From Cellulosimicrobium terreum (GTDB taxonomy: Bacteria; Actinomycetota; Actinomycetes; Actinomycetales; Cellulomonadaceae), in contig JACYFD010000006.1 of the NCBI GenBank assembly GCA_014803435.1, positions 62,001 through 126,000 of the forward strand: 64,000 bases of DNA. The letters run 5' to 3'. The notes below the pieces were generated by a model. It made no database searches. It was not told where the DNA came from and saw only the letters and a list, made by a program, of their open reading frames with translations. Both the position numbers and the translations under genes were made by a program. Shown here one piece after another: positions 9,481-17,829 of this stretch. The number at the start of each line of letters is the position of its first letter. Position 1 is the stretch's first letter.

Positions 9481-9534
9481 ACGGGCCCGCCTCACGGCGG
9501 CGTCGTTCGCGACGCCGCCGTGGCGCGGGCCCGT
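9481..9534 (+). terminator. Long two-part stem-loop with TTCG tetraloop after the second GH92 gene
   Basis: Outer arms ACGGGCCCGC (9481-9490) and GCGGGCCCGT (9525-9534) enclose a CT/GC internal loop and an inner 13-bp perfect stem (9493-9505 with 9510-9522) closed by a TTCG tetraloop. It starts five bases after the stop codon. No T-tract follows. Terminator or mRNA-processing element separating mannosidase from phosphatase. Confidence 0.65.
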
Positions 9535-9583
9535 CGAACGTCACGACAGGTAGGAACACGCACGACGACTCGAAGGGGACGAC

Positions 9584-11725
9584 ATGACAGGGACGACGAT
9601 GTTCCGAGGGCGCGGCGACGCTGCCGCGCCGATCGACCGGCGGAGGCCGGTCGTCGCGACGCTCGCCGCGCTCACCACGCTCGCGCTCCTCCTCGTGGGA
9701 GCGCTGCAGGCGCCCGGTGCACGCGCGGACGAGGGGTTCACCCCGACCGCAGTGGTCGGCACGGACACCACCTGGCGCTACCTCGACGACAACACCGACC
9801 CTGCGGCAGGTCTGAGCGACCGCACCGCCTGGACCGACCCGGGCTTCGACGACGCGGCCTGGAACACCGGGACCCCGGGCTTCGGCGCGGTCAACGGCAC
9901 GGCGTCGGGCATCGGCGGCGGCAACACCATCGAGACGCTGCTGGGCTACTGGATCACGCAGGCACCCAAGAAGGTCGTGCCGGCGTACTTCTTCCGCACC
10001 ACGGTCACACTCGACGCGGCGGCGCTCGACGGGGCCACCGGCCTCGCCGGGACGCTCGTGTACGACGACGCGGCGACGGTCTACGTCAACGGCGAGCGGG
10101 TCTCCGGGTGGGGCGACTCGATGATCACGCGGAACCTGCAGTACCAGGACAGGGCGGGGGCGACCGCGCCGTTGCGCACGGCCGTCATGATCCCGGCGGG
10201 GCTGCTGGTCGCGGGCGAGAACACGATCGCCGTCGAGATCCACCAGTGCAACGAGACCAGCTCGGACGTCTTCTTCGCGCTCGACCTCGCGACGACCGAC
10301 AACCCGTCGATGCCCTTCCCGTCCGACGTCCTCGACCGCGAGTACGCGTCCGACTCCACGCCTGACGCCCCGGGCGGCGGCGACTGGTTCACGTGGATGC
10401 TGCGCGGGTTCGACGACCTGCGGGAGAACCACCCCGAGGTCTTGTCGCCCAACGAGCCGGGCGAGCCGACGAGCGCGAACGACCTCGGCTCGCTCGCGCG
10501 CAACAACGCCTACTCGGCAGGTGACGCCCAGGTGCGGCGCGCCCTGACGGACGGCGCCGGCTCGCCGTACGTGACGATGGCGGACGGGCTCGGCAGCCAG
10601 CTCGGGCCGATCTACCGCACCGCGCTGGACGCCGGCGAGCTGCCCAAGACGAAGGCCCTGCTCGCGGGGCGCGTCGAGGAGTCCGTGGGCAACCACGAGC
10701 CCGCGAAGGCGGCCTACAGCTACAAGCGTCCGTTCGTCCGGCTCGGCTTCACGGCCGACGGCGGTCACGTCAATCCGTTCGACTCGTCCGGAAGCTACGA
10801 GGGCCTGCGGAACAACGGCTCCTTCCCGAGCGGGCACACCAACCACGGCTACTCGCAGGGGACCGTCCTCGCGACGCTCCTGCCCGAGCTCGGCCCGCAG
10901 ATCCTCGCCCGCGCGTCCGAGTACGGCGACAACCGCCTCGTCCTCGGGTTCCACTACCCGCTCGACGTCATGGGCGGCCGTATGACCGGGCAGAACATCG
11001 CGCAGCTGCGCTGGTCCGACCCCGAGTTCCGCGACCTCCTCGAGCAGGCGCGCGCCGAGCTCGTCAGGGTCCTCGAGGACGGGTGCGGCGACGTCCTCGC
11101 GGCCTGCGTGGCCGGACAGGAGCAGTACCTGCCGACCGACGAGGCGCTCGACGTGTACGCCGGTCGCATGACGTACGGCTTCCCGCTCGTCGGGGACACC
11201 GGGCGCGAGGTCGAGGTGCCCGACGGCGCCGAGGACCTCCTGCGCACGACCTTCCCCGACCTCACCGGCGACCAGCGTCGCCTCGTCCTCGCCTCGACGT
11301 CGATCGACTCGGGCTACGCGCTCGACGTCGAGGGCCCGGGGGAGTGGCAGCGGATCGACCTCGCCGCGGCGATGGCCGCAGACGTCAGCGTGAACGACGA
11401 CGGCACGCTCACCGTGGACGGCGAGGTCGTGGGCGATCCCACGACCCCCACCGACCCGCTGGTCGAGGTCCAGGCCTCCGGTCGGTGCCTCGCCGGCGAA
11501 CCGTACGTCGCGGTCCGCGCGCTCAACGTGTCGGACGGCGCGGTGCGCGTGGTGCTCGACACGGGCGCCGGGTCGCGCACGTTCGACGCCGTCGCGGCGG
11601 GCGCGAGCGCGTACCAGTCGTTCAAGGTGCGCGACGTCGCGGGCGACGTGCCCGTGTCCGTGACCGCCGACGCCGGGCAGGAGACACGGACGCAGACGCA
11701 GGAGGTGGCCGTACCGGTCTGCTGA
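9584..11725 (+). CDS. Secreted PAP2/vanadium-haloperoxidase-fold phosphatase with sugar-binding-like N-domain
   Basis: A 713-residue exported protein. The signal peptide ends near residue 48 (GARA). About 49-240 resembles a galactose-binding-like beta-sandwich (WRYLDDNTDP start). The middle holds the three PAP2 phosphatase motifs in order: KX6RP at Lys375-Arg382-Pro383, PSGHT with His418, and RX5HX3D as Arg451, His457 and Asp461. These residues bind phosphate and form the phosphohistidine intermediate in this family, so phosphatase activity is well supported; the substrate is not. Residues about 627-713 are the same two-Cys module found at the end of both upstream GH92 proteins (Cys635 and Cys713, here without the final Ser). 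The start ATG at 9584 has a GAAGGGGACGAC site. Context suggests removal of phosphate from mannose-6-phosphate groups of phosphomannan, or general phosphate scavenging. Confidence 0.88.
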   Translation: MTGTTMFRGRGDAAAPIDRRRPVVATLAALTTLALLLVGALQAPGARADEGFTPTAVVGTDTTWRYLDDNTDPAAGLSDRTAWTDPGFDDAAWNTGTPGFGAVNGTASGIGGGNTIETLLGYWITQAPKKVVPAYFFRTTVTLDAAALDGATGLAGTLVYDDAATVYVNGERVSGWGDSMITRNLQYQDRAGATAPLRTAVMIPAGLLVAGENTIAVEIHQCNETSSDVFFALDLATTDNPSMPFPSDVLDREYASDSTPDAPGGGDWFTWMLRGFDDLRENHPEVLSPNEPGEPTSANDLGSLARNNAYSAGDAQVRRALTDGAGSPYVTMADGLGSQLGPIYRTALDAGELPKTKALLAGRVEESVGNHEPAKAAYSYKRPFVRLGFTADGGHVNPFDSSGSYEGLRNNGSFPSGHTNHGYSQGTVLATLLPELGPQILARASEYGDNRLVLGFHYPLDVMGGRMTGQNIAQLRWSDPEFRDLLEQARAELVRVLEDGCGDVLAACVAGQEQYLPTDEALDVYAGRMTYGFPLVGDTGREVEVPDGAEDLLRTTFPDLTGDQRRLVLASTSIDSGYALDVEGPGEWQRIDLAAAMAADVSVNDDGTLTVDGEVVGDPTTPTDPLVEVQASGRCLAGEPYVAVRALNVSDGAVRVVLDTGAGSRTFDAVAAGASAYQSFKVRDVAGDVPVSVTADAGQETRTQTQEVAVPVC

Positions 11726-11767
11726 CCGCTACCGTCCCAGAAGGACCGAGCAGGAGGCACGAGCGGC

Positions 11768-12385
11768 ATGGACGGCGACCAGGACGGCGAACGACTCACG
11801 AGCTACCAGGACAGGCCGGCGTTCCACGCGCAGGACCCGGAGCGGTGGCGGTCCTGGCTCGCCGCGCACCACGACGACGCCGAACCGGGCGTCTGGCTCG
11901 TGACGTGGCGCCGGGGGAGCGGTCACGAGGTCCACGGGTACGAGCCGTGGATCGAGGAGGCTCTCGCGTTCGGGTGGATCGACGGCCAGGCGTCGACCGT
12001 CGACGACGCACGGCACGCCCTGTGGTTCACGCGCCGCCGACGGGGCAGCCGCTGGACCCGGCTCAGCAAGGAACGGGTCGCGCGCATCGAGGTCGACGGC
12101 CGCATGACCGACGCCGGTCGCGCGGTCGTCGACGCCGCGAAGGCCGACGGGTCGTGGACCCGGCACGACGACGCCGAGGCGCTCGTCGTGCCGGACGACC
12201 TCGCCGCGGCGCTCGCATCCTCAGCGGGCGCGCGCGAGCGGTTCGAGGCCTTCGCCCCCGGGGTCCGACGCTCGATCCTCGGCTGGATCGTCGAGGCGCG
12301 CAGGCCCGAGACCCGCGCACGGCGCATCGCCGAGACCGCGGCTGACGCCGCGCGCGGCGTCCCGGCGCACCAGCCGAGGCGTTAG
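11768..12385 (+). CDS. YdeI/OmpD-associated family protein
   Basis: A 205-residue cytoplasmic protein of the YdeI/OmpD-associated family (often labelled bacteriocin-protection protein), recognised from the pattern FGWIDGQ, WFTRRRRGSRWTRLSKERV and a C-terminal RRSILGWIVEARRPETRARRI segment. The biochemical role of the family is not established. An AGGAGG site lies upstream of the ATG. It follows the phosphatase gene by 42 bases on the same strand, but nothing links it to mannan use. A paralogue of nearly equal length is at 22926. Confidence 0.75.
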   Translation: MDGDQDGERLTSYQDRPAFHAQDPERWRSWLAAHHDDAEPGVWLVTWRRGSGHEVHGYEPWIEEALAFGWIDGQASTVDDARHALWFTRRRRGSRWTRLSKERVARIEVDGRMTDAGRAVVDAAKADGSWTRHDDAEALVVPDDLAAALASSAGARERFEAFAPGVRRSILGWIVEARRPETRARRIAETAADAARGVPAHQPRR

Positions 12386-12407
12386 CGGTCCAGCTCGTCG
12401 GACCGGT

Positions 12408-13226
12408 TCAGCCGAGGTCCCACAGGAGCCGGTAGAACGCGATGCGCTCGGCGTCGGGGGCGATGCCGTACCCCTCGTAGACCAGGTGGTCGAACCCCGG
12501 GCCGTAGTTCCACTCCGTGCTCCATGCGGCGACGACGAGGTCGGCCCAGCGGTCCGCCACCCCGAGCGAACCCAGGTCGACGTGCGCGGCGAACGTGCCG
12601 TCGTCGTGCAGGAGCGTGTTGGGGGCGCACGCGTCCCCGTGGCACACGACGAGGCTGTCGACGGCGGGCGGGTCGTCCAGGCGGGACCGTGCCTCGGCGG
12701 CGGTCAGGTCGCGGTGCTCGGGGAACCACTCGTGCGGGCCGCCGCCGCGGGCAAGGCGCGCGTCGGCGTTCTCGACCCGGTCGGCGACCGCCCAGGTGAA
12801 CGGGCACTCGTCGACGGGCAGCGCGTCGTGCAGGACGCGCAGCCCGCGGCCGATCGCGACGGCGGCCGTCGCCGGCTCGGCGACCCATCGCGCGTCGACC
12901 GCCGACGTGCCCTGAAGCGCCTCGGTGACGAGCCAGTCGCCGTCGGCGTCCGTGCCCTGGTCGACGACGCGAGGGACCGCGGCCCGCCCGCCCGCCCAGG
13001 CGAGGCGCGTCGCCTCTGCGACGAGGTCGAGCTCGGGCGTCCCGGCGGCCACCCACTTGACGAAGCGCGTCGGCCCGGACGTGTCGACGGGACCGAGGCG
13101 GAACGTCAGTCCGCCGAGCTGGTTGCGCCACACGGGGGTCACGACGTCGCCGCCCGCGAGCGCGCGCACCGCGTCCGGGACGGTGACGGCACCGGTCGGT
13201 GCGGCGGCGACAGGCAGGTGGGTCAC
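12408..13226 (-). CDS. APH(3')-like aminoglycoside phosphotransferase family kinase
   Basis: A 272-residue small-molecule kinase of the aminoglycoside 3'-phosphotransferase fold. Seen directly: a nucleotide-lobe lysine in RFVKWVA (Lys57), the Brenner-type catalytic motif CHGDACAPN with Asp198 and Asn203, and the metal-binding motif HVDLGSLGVADRWADL with Asp217. The order and spacing match APH(3') enzymes, including the LGVADR segment. Such genes are common in soil actinobacteria. Sequence alone does not show whether aminoglycosides or another hydroxyl compound are the substrate, nor whether resistance results. The GTG start at 13226 is the first in frame that precedes the conserved core. It is convergent with the YdeI-like gene and is not associated with any mobile element here. 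Confidence 0.82.
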   Translation of the reverse strand: MTHLPVAAAPTGAVTVPDAVRALAGGDVVTPVWRNQLGGLTFRLGPVDTSGPTRFVKWVAAGTPELDLVAEATRLAWAGGRAAVPRVVDQGTDADGDWLVTEALQGTSAVDARWVAEPATAAVAIGRGLRVLHDALPVDECPFTWAVADRVENADARLARGGGPHEWFPEHRDLTAAEARSRLDDPPAVDSLVVCHGDACAPNTLLHDDGTFAAHVDLGSLGVADRWADLVVAAWSTEWNYGPGFDHLVYEGYGIAPDAERIAFYRLLWDLG

Positions 13227-13354
13227 GCGAGAGATCCTCGCACGACAGGGGCGGGCCGCATCAGGGTGCCGGGTGCGCCCTCTCTCCGGACGGGGCGCGG
13301 GCGTCCCACGGCGGGACGGACCGCCACGCCCGCGACCGCGGAAGGGGAAGAACG

Positions 13355-13825
13355 ATGACGACCGTCATCACGACTCTGCCGTCGTGGCCGCGCGTGCGGC
13401 GCGGTGCGAACGGGCACCCCGTCCAGTCGCTCCAGCACCTCCTGCGGCACCGGGGTCACGACCTCGCCGTCGACGGCGTGCTCGGGCCGCTCACCGAGGC
13501 TGCGGTGCGCGCGTTCCAGGAGTCTGCGGGCGTCGACGTCGACGGCGTCGTCGGGGCCGACACGTGGACCGCGCTCGTCGTGGAGGTGCGTCGCGGGAGC
13601 GTCGGTCAGGCGGTCCGCGCGGTCCAGCGCGAGGCCGTCGCGCGCGACCTGTCGGGTGGCCTCGAACCGGTGCTCGTCGTGGACGGGCAGTCCGGACCGG
13701 CGACGCAGGAGTGGGTGCGCGGGTTCCAGGGCTCGCTCAACGCCGGGTTCCCGGAGGTGCTCGTCGACGCCGTCGTCGGCCCGGTCACGTGGCGCTGCCT
13801 CGTCAGCGGGATGCTGTCCCGCTGA
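13355..13825 (+). CDS. Two-domain peptidoglycan-binding protein without signal peptide
   Basis: A 156-residue protein made almost only of two PG_binding_1-like helical domains: about residues 14-72 (GANGHPVQSLQHLL, VDGVLGPLTEAAVRAFQ, VDGVVGADTWTALV) and about 73-156 (GSVGQAVRAVQREA, VDGQSGPATQEWVRGFQ, VVGPVTWRCLV). These domains normally anchor cell-wall hydrolases to peptidoglycan, but no catalytic domain, signal peptide or membrane segment is present. The ATG at 13355 was chosen because it follows GGAAGGGGAAGAAC and precedes all conserved sequence; an upstream extension is possible in the open frame but is low-complexity. Its 3' end overlaps the convergent downstream gene by 23 bases. Confidence 0.75.
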   Translation: MTTVITTLPSWPRVRRGANGHPVQSLQHLLRHRGHDLAVDGVLGPLTEAAVRAFQESAGVDVDGVVGADTWTALVVEVRRGSVGQAVRAVQREAVARDLSGGLEPVLVVDGQSGPATQEWVRGFQGSLNAGFPEVLVDAVVGPVTWRCLVSGMLSR

Positions 13826-14786
13826 GCGTCTCGCACACCGTGAGCAGGCGGGCGCGCAGACCGGCGCCACGCTCGGCGAACACGCGCTGGTGGCGCACGT
13901 ACTCGGCCTTGCCCTCGGGCGTCTCGATCGCGATCGGCGCGAGGCCGTAGGTGGACACGTCGTAGGGGGACGCCTGCATGTCCACGACGCGCACGTCGCG
14001 CGCGAGCTCGAACGCGTCGAGCAGCACGTCCCCTGGTGCGGCGGGACCGAGCTTGAGCGCCCACTTGTACAGGTCCATCGTCGCGTGCAGGCAGCCGGGC
14101 TGCTCCATGGCCGCCTGCGTCTCGCGCGTCGGGACCGACCGGTTGAGGGGGACGGCCTCGGGCGTGAAGAAGCGGAACGCGTCGAAGTGCGAGCACTGCA
14201 CGGGGTGGTCCTCGACGACCCGGTCGGTGCCCTCGTGGCCGAGGCGCAGCGGCAGCGGGTGCCGGTGGTCGCGACCCGCGGCACGGTCGCGGTAGACCAT
14301 CGCCCACTCGTGCAGGCCGAAGCAGCCGAACCGGCCCGCTCGCGACGCGGTCGCCGAGAGCAGGCCGTGCAGGTAGCGCACGGTGTCGCCGCGGTCGGCG
14401 AGGAACGCGGGGACGTCGAGCGTGACCCCGTCCTGCGTCTCGCGGTACCAGCGCCACGAGGTGCGCTCGTCGTACGGGTCGGGGACGGCGCCGTCGGGCG
14501 CGCCCGTCCGTGCGACCGGGGGAGCGAGCACGACGCCGGCCCCGGGGTGCCAGCGTCGCAGCTGTGCGGGCCGGGTCGGGTAGTAGGTGAAGAGGAAGTC
14601 CTCGATCGCGTGCTTCGCCCCGGACTGCCGCCGCTGCGTCCACCCGGCCGTCGCCGCGTCGGCTCGCGCGGTGTGCGCGTCGGAGAGCGCGCGCCACGTC
14701 GGCGCGGCCAGGAGCGCGGGGAGAACTGCCCATTCGGCGGGGGACCGTGACCGGCTAGGATCAGGCGCCGTCGGGAGTTGAGTCAC
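13803..14786 (-). CDS. 3-methyladenine DNA glycosylase-like protein
   Basis: A 327-residue protein matching a set of actinobacterial proteins usually annotated as 3-methyladenine DNA glycosylase, recognised by the GAKHAIEDFLFTYYPTRP segment near residue 60 and FGCFGLHEWAMVYR further on. I see no helix-hairpin-helix motif of classical AlkA enzymes, so the enzymatic label rests on family naming and not on active-site residues. A GTG start at 14786 sits six bases after a TAGCCT hexamer, which fits a leaderless promoter. It is convergent with the peptidoglycan-binding gene, with a 23-base tail overlap. Confidence 0.6.
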   Translation of the reverse strand: MTQLPTAPDPSRSRSPAEWAVLPALLAAPTWRALSDAHTARADAATAGWTQRRQSGAKHAIEDFLFTYYPTRPAQLRRWHPGAGVVLAPPVARTGAPDGAVPDPYDERTSWRWYRETQDGVTLDVPAFLADRGDTVRYLHGLLSATASRAGRFGCFGLHEWAMVYRDRAAGRDHRHPLPLRLGHEGTDRVVEDHPVQCSHFDAFRFFTPEAVPLNRSVPTRETQAAMEQPGCLHATMDLYKWALKLGPAAPGDVLLDAFELARDVRVVDMQASPYDVSTYGLAPIAIETPEGKAEYVRHQRVFAERGAGLRARLLTVCETLSGTASR

Positions 14787-14888
14787 CCTCCCAGGCTACA
14801 AGCGGGGTGACGTGGTCTTCGGCAGACAGTATCTTCGTGCCGCCGACCGCGGCACGTCCGAGCATGCGGCGTGGCCGCGGAGGAGATC

Positions 14889-15818
14889 ATGACGCAGCCC
14901 CCGGCGGGTCACGACCCGTACCAGTACGACCCGTACCGTTCGCCCGACGGTCCCCCGCAGGGTGGCGCACCGGACTCCTATGGTCAGCCGCCGGCGCCCG
15001 GTGGCTACGAGCCCCAGCAGCAGCCGTACGGCTCGCAGGACCCGTACGGGCAGCAGCCCTACCCCTCGCAGGGGCAGTACGGGTCCCAGCAGCAGCCGCA
15101 GCAGCCGTACGGATCCCCGCAGGGATACGGGACGCAGCAGCAGTACGACCCGTACGGATCGACGGGCGCCGCGCAGCAGTCCCCCTACGGCTACGCGGCG
15201 TACACGGCGCCGACGTCGACGACGAACGCTCTCGCGATCACCGGGTTCGTCCTGGCGTTGATCGGCGTCCTCGGCTGCTGGATCCCGGGTGTCAACATCG
15301 TCACCGCGCTGCTCGCCGTCGCCGGCCTCGTGCTGGGCATCGTGGGCCTCGCCCAGGTCAAGAAGGGGAAGTCCGGCAAGGGCTTCGCGATCAGCGCGAT
15401 CATCATCGCCGTCATCGCGGTGCTGGGCACCATCCTCACCTGGGTCCTGCTCGCCGTGTGGGCCAACAGCGTCTCCGACAACTACGAGGCCGCGACGGGC
15501 GGCGCGAGCGACGAGATCGTGGCGAACGACCTCGGCGTCGAGTACGGCGCTTTCGAGGCGGTGGAGGAGTTCGAGGGCTACTACGAGACCTCGCTGCCGG
15601 TCACGGTGACCAACAACTCGGACGAGTCCAGCTCGTTCGACTTCGACGTCCAGGCCCTGGACGCGAACGGCGAGCTGATCGAGTCGGACTTCGTCTACAC
15701 GGACACGCTCTCGCCCGGGCAGTCGCAGACGTTCCAGATCTTCGAGTTCGTCGACGCCGACAACGTGGAGGCGATGCAGTCCGCCACGTTCGAGGTCGTC
15801 GACGCGAGCAAGTACTGA
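14889..15818 (+). CDS. DUF4190-type membrane protein with Gln/Pro/Tyr-rich N-terminus
   Basis: A 309-residue membrane protein. The first ~110 residues are a disordered, repetitive Q/P/Y/G-rich tail with repeated QQPYGS and DPYG units. Two hydrophobic helices with the DUF4190 pattern follow (ALAITGFVLALIGVLGCW, then VLGIVGLAQVKKGKSGKG and a third hydrophobic stretch), and the C-terminal ~110 residues form an acidic, probably extracytoplasmic domain with a TNNSDE beta-sandwich look (DUF4352-like). The ATG at 14889 is preferred over the upstream GTG at 14871 because GGAGG lies at a normal distance before it. Function unknown; such proteins are common in actinobacterial envelopes. Confidence 0.75.
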   Translation: MTQPPAGHDPYQYDPYRSPDGPPQGGAPDSYGQPPAPGGYEPQQQPYGSQDPYGQQPYPSQGQYGSQQQPQQPYGSPQGYGTQQQYDPYGSTGAAQQSPYGYAAYTAPTSTTNALAITGFVLALIGVLGCWIPGVNIVTALLAVAGLVLGIVGLAQVKKGKSGKGFAISAIIIAVIAVLGTILTWVLLAVWANSVSDNYEAATGGASDEIVANDLGVEYGAFEAVEEFEGYYETSLPVTVTNNSDESSSFDFDVQALDANGELIESDFVYTDTLSPGQSQTFQIFEFVDADNVEAMQSATFEVVDASKY

Positions 15819-15822
15819 CCGC

Positions 15823-16200
15823 TCACTCCGAGCGGGCGAGGTACTCCTTCGCGAGCCGCCTCGGTGCCCGCGCCAGCCACGCGTCCTGCACGAGCTCCTC
15901 GAGCTCCGGCACCTCGATCAGATCGAGCCGGCCGAGCACGATCGGGTAGCCGTCGAAGTGCGCGGTCGTGAAGAACGTGGCCGGGTCGTCGCCGACGAGA
16001 GCGAGCTTCTCGCCCTCGTCGGCGACGCGGAACGCGACCGGCGGCTCGTCCGGTGCGGCGTCGCCCAGCTCGTCGTGGTCCCTGGCCCGCAGCGGCCGCT
16101 CCCACACGAACAGCACGCCGTGCACGCGCCACGTGCGTCCGTCGGCAGCGGTGTCGGGCAGGACCGCGGCGATGCGGTCGACGTCGTCCCAGGTGGCCAT
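15823..16200 (-). CDS. MmcQ/YjbR family protein
   Basis: A 125-residue protein of the MmcQ/YjbR (CyaY-like fold) family. Seen: a start MATWDDVDRIAAVLPDT, a conserved GRTWRVHGVLFVWERPL segment, FRVADEGEKLALVGDDP and FFTTAHFDGYPIVLGRL, then a C-terminal YLARSE. These are the usual landmarks of the family, whose members are small cytoplasmic proteins of uncertain role, sometimes called DNA-binding. The ATG at 16200 follows a TACGGT hexamer by five bases, so transcription may begin at or next to the start codon. Confidence 0.78.
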   Translation of the reverse strand: MATWDDVDRIAAVLPDTAADGRTWRVHGVLFVWERPLRARDHDELGDAAPDEPPVAFRVADEGEKLALVGDDPATFFTTAHFDGYPIVLGRLDLIEVPELEELVQDAWLARAPRRLAKEYLARSE

Positions 16201-16235
16201 GCTCCACCGTACGACTGCCGTGCCCGACCGACAGG

Positions 16236-17252
16236 TCAGAAGGGTGCGACCTTGCGCGCCGGCGGGAAGATCTCGTCGAGCTCTGCGAGGTCCTCGGGCG
16301 ACGGGCTCCACGCGCCTGCCGCGGCGTTCTGACGCACCTGCTCGGGCGTCGTCGCGCCCGCGATCACGCTCGACACCTGCGGCCGTGCGAGCAGCCAGCC
16401 GAACGCGACCTGCACCTCGGTGATCCCGCGCACCTCGCAGAACGCGTGCAACCGGTCGAGCGCCTCCCACGGGGCCGACTCGAGAAGGTGCGGCTTGGCG
16501 CGGACGAGGCGGCCGTCGTCGGGCCGCGCGCCCGCGGCGTACTTGCCGGTGAGCAGCCCGTTGGCGAGCGGGAAGTACGGCAGGACCCCGAGGCCGTAGG
16601 CCGCCGCGGCGGGCAGCACCTCGAGCTCGGCCCCGCGGTCGATCAGGTTGTACTGGTTCTGCGCCGAGACGAACCGCGTGGTCCCCGCCGCGCGCGCCGT
16701 GAACTCGGCCTCCGCGACCTGCCAGCCGGCCCGGTTCGAGTGGCCCACGTACCGGACCTTGCCCTGGTGCACGAGGTCGTCGAGCGCGGACAGGGTCTCG
16801 TCGATCGGGGTGAGCGGGTCCGGCGTGTGGAGCTGGTACAGGTCGAGGTAGTCCGTGCCGAGCCGCCGCAGCGACCCCTCGACCGCCTTCATGACGTAGC
16901 GGCGCGAGCCGCGGGCGCCGAGGTCCGGGCCGTTGAGGCCGCGCACGTCCATGCCGAACTTCGTGGCCACGACGACGTCCTCGCGGCGCGAGCCGAGCGC
17001 CCGGCCGAGGAACTGCTCGCTCAGGCCCGGCTCGGCACCGTAGTTGTCCGCCGTGTCGAAGAACGTGATCCCCGCGTCCAGTGCTGCGTGCACGACGTCG
17101 CGGCTGCCCTCGAACGTCGTCGTCGCCGCGTTCGTCCGGCCCAGGTTGTTGCACCCCAGCCCGACGGCGGACACAGCCAGACCCGACCGCCCGAGGCGAC
17201 GCGTGGCAGGGCGGGGAACGGCGGCGTCGGGTGCGGAGGTCGAGCTCGTCAT
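16236..17252 (-). CDS. Aldo/keto reductase
   Basis: A 338-residue NADPH-dependent aldo/keto reductase (TIM barrel). Landmarks: LGLGCNNLGR near the N-terminus, FFDTADNYG with the catalytic Asp-Tyr pair, VVATKFGM containing the active-site Lys, DLYQLHTPDP with the His, and a C-terminal VIAGATTPEQVRQNAAA that binds the cofactor phosphate. It reduces carbonyl groups on small molecules; the physiological substrate is not evident. The ATG at 17252 follows a TAGCCT hexamer by seven bases, suggesting a leaderless transcript. It lies 35 bases upstream of the MmcQ-like gene on the same strand. Confidence 0.88.
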   Translation of the reverse strand: MTSSTSAPDAAVPRPATRRLGRSGLAVSAVGLGCNNLGRTNAATTTFEGSRDVVHAALDAGITFFDTADNYGAEPGLSEQFLGRALGSRREDVVVATKFGMDVRGLNGPDLGARGSRRYVMKAVEGSLRRLGTDYLDLYQLHTPDPLTPIDETLSALDDLVHQGKVRYVGHSNRAGWQVAEAEFTARAAGTTRFVSAQNQYNLIDRGAELEVLPAAAAYGLGVLPYFPLANGLLTGKYAAGARPDDGRLVRAKPHLLESAPWEALDRLHAFCEVRGITEVQVAFGWLLARPQVSSVIAGATTPEQVRQNAAAGAWSPSPEDLAELDEIFPPARKVAPF

Positions 17253-17262
17253 GCGTCGAAGG

Positions 17263-17820
17263 CTACCGGCGACGAGTCGGAGCCGACTCGCTCCGCCACA
17301 CCCCGGACCACTGCTCGGCGCCGTACTGCTCGAACCGTCCCACCTCCGTGAAGCCGAGCGTCGCCGCGAGTCGCATCGAGCGTTCGTTGGCGGACTGCGT
17401 GCGGAGCGTGACCGGCACGCCGGGGTGCGCGTCGGCGAACCAGCCGAGCACCGCTGCGCACGCCTCGGAGGCGTACCCGTGTCCCCAGAACTCCGGGAGG
17501 AACAGATAGCCGAGATCGACCGAACCGCCGTCCGGGCGTCGGGGGCCCGGGCCGTCGTCGTCTCCGTGGTCGAGCGTGACGATGCCGACCATCGACCCGT
17601 CGAGGTCGACCACGAGAAGGCCGGGACGCCGTGGAGGTACCTCCGGCAGGGCGTCCTCGAACTCGTTCCGTGATCGATGGCCGCCGATGTAGGTACCCAC
17701 CTCTGGCGCGGTGAACAGGTCGACGACCGCCTCGCGATCCCGGGCTTCGGGCTCGCGGAGCACGAGCCGCTCGGTCCTGATCTCCGGCGGCGGCCACACG
17801 AGGGTTGTCCGGTCGCCCAT
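17263..17820 (-). CDS. GNAT family N-acetyltransferase (RimJ/RimL type)
   Basis: A 185-residue acetyl-CoA-dependent acetyltransferase. It opens with IRTERLVLREPEARD, typical of the RimJ/RimL subgroup, and has the DLGYLFLPEFWGHGYASEA segment that forms the acetyl-CoA pyrophosphate loop, followed by SANERSMRLAATLGF. These proteins acetylate protein N-termini, amino sugars or antibiotics; the substrate here is unknown. The ATG at 17820 follows a TAGTCT hexamer by six bases, a leaderless arrangement. It is followed after ten bases by the aldo/keto reductase gene, so the two may be cotranscribed. Confidence 0.85.
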   Translation of the reverse strand: MGDRTTLVWPPPEIRTERLVLREPEARDREAVVDLFTAPEVGTYIGGHRSRNEFEDALPEVPPRRPGLLVVDLDGSMVGIVTLDHGDDDGPGPRRPDGGSVDLGYLFLPEFWGHGYASEACAAVLGWFADAHPGVPVTLRTQSANERSMRLAATLGFTEVGRFEQYGAEQWSGVWRSESAPTRRR

Positions 17821-17829
17821 CCGCGCAGA

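Noticed and set aside
9493-9522. CRISPR-like or integron repeat from the palindrome after the second GH92 gene
   Set aside because: Occurs once, with no spacers or repeats around it; fits a stem-loop at a gene end.
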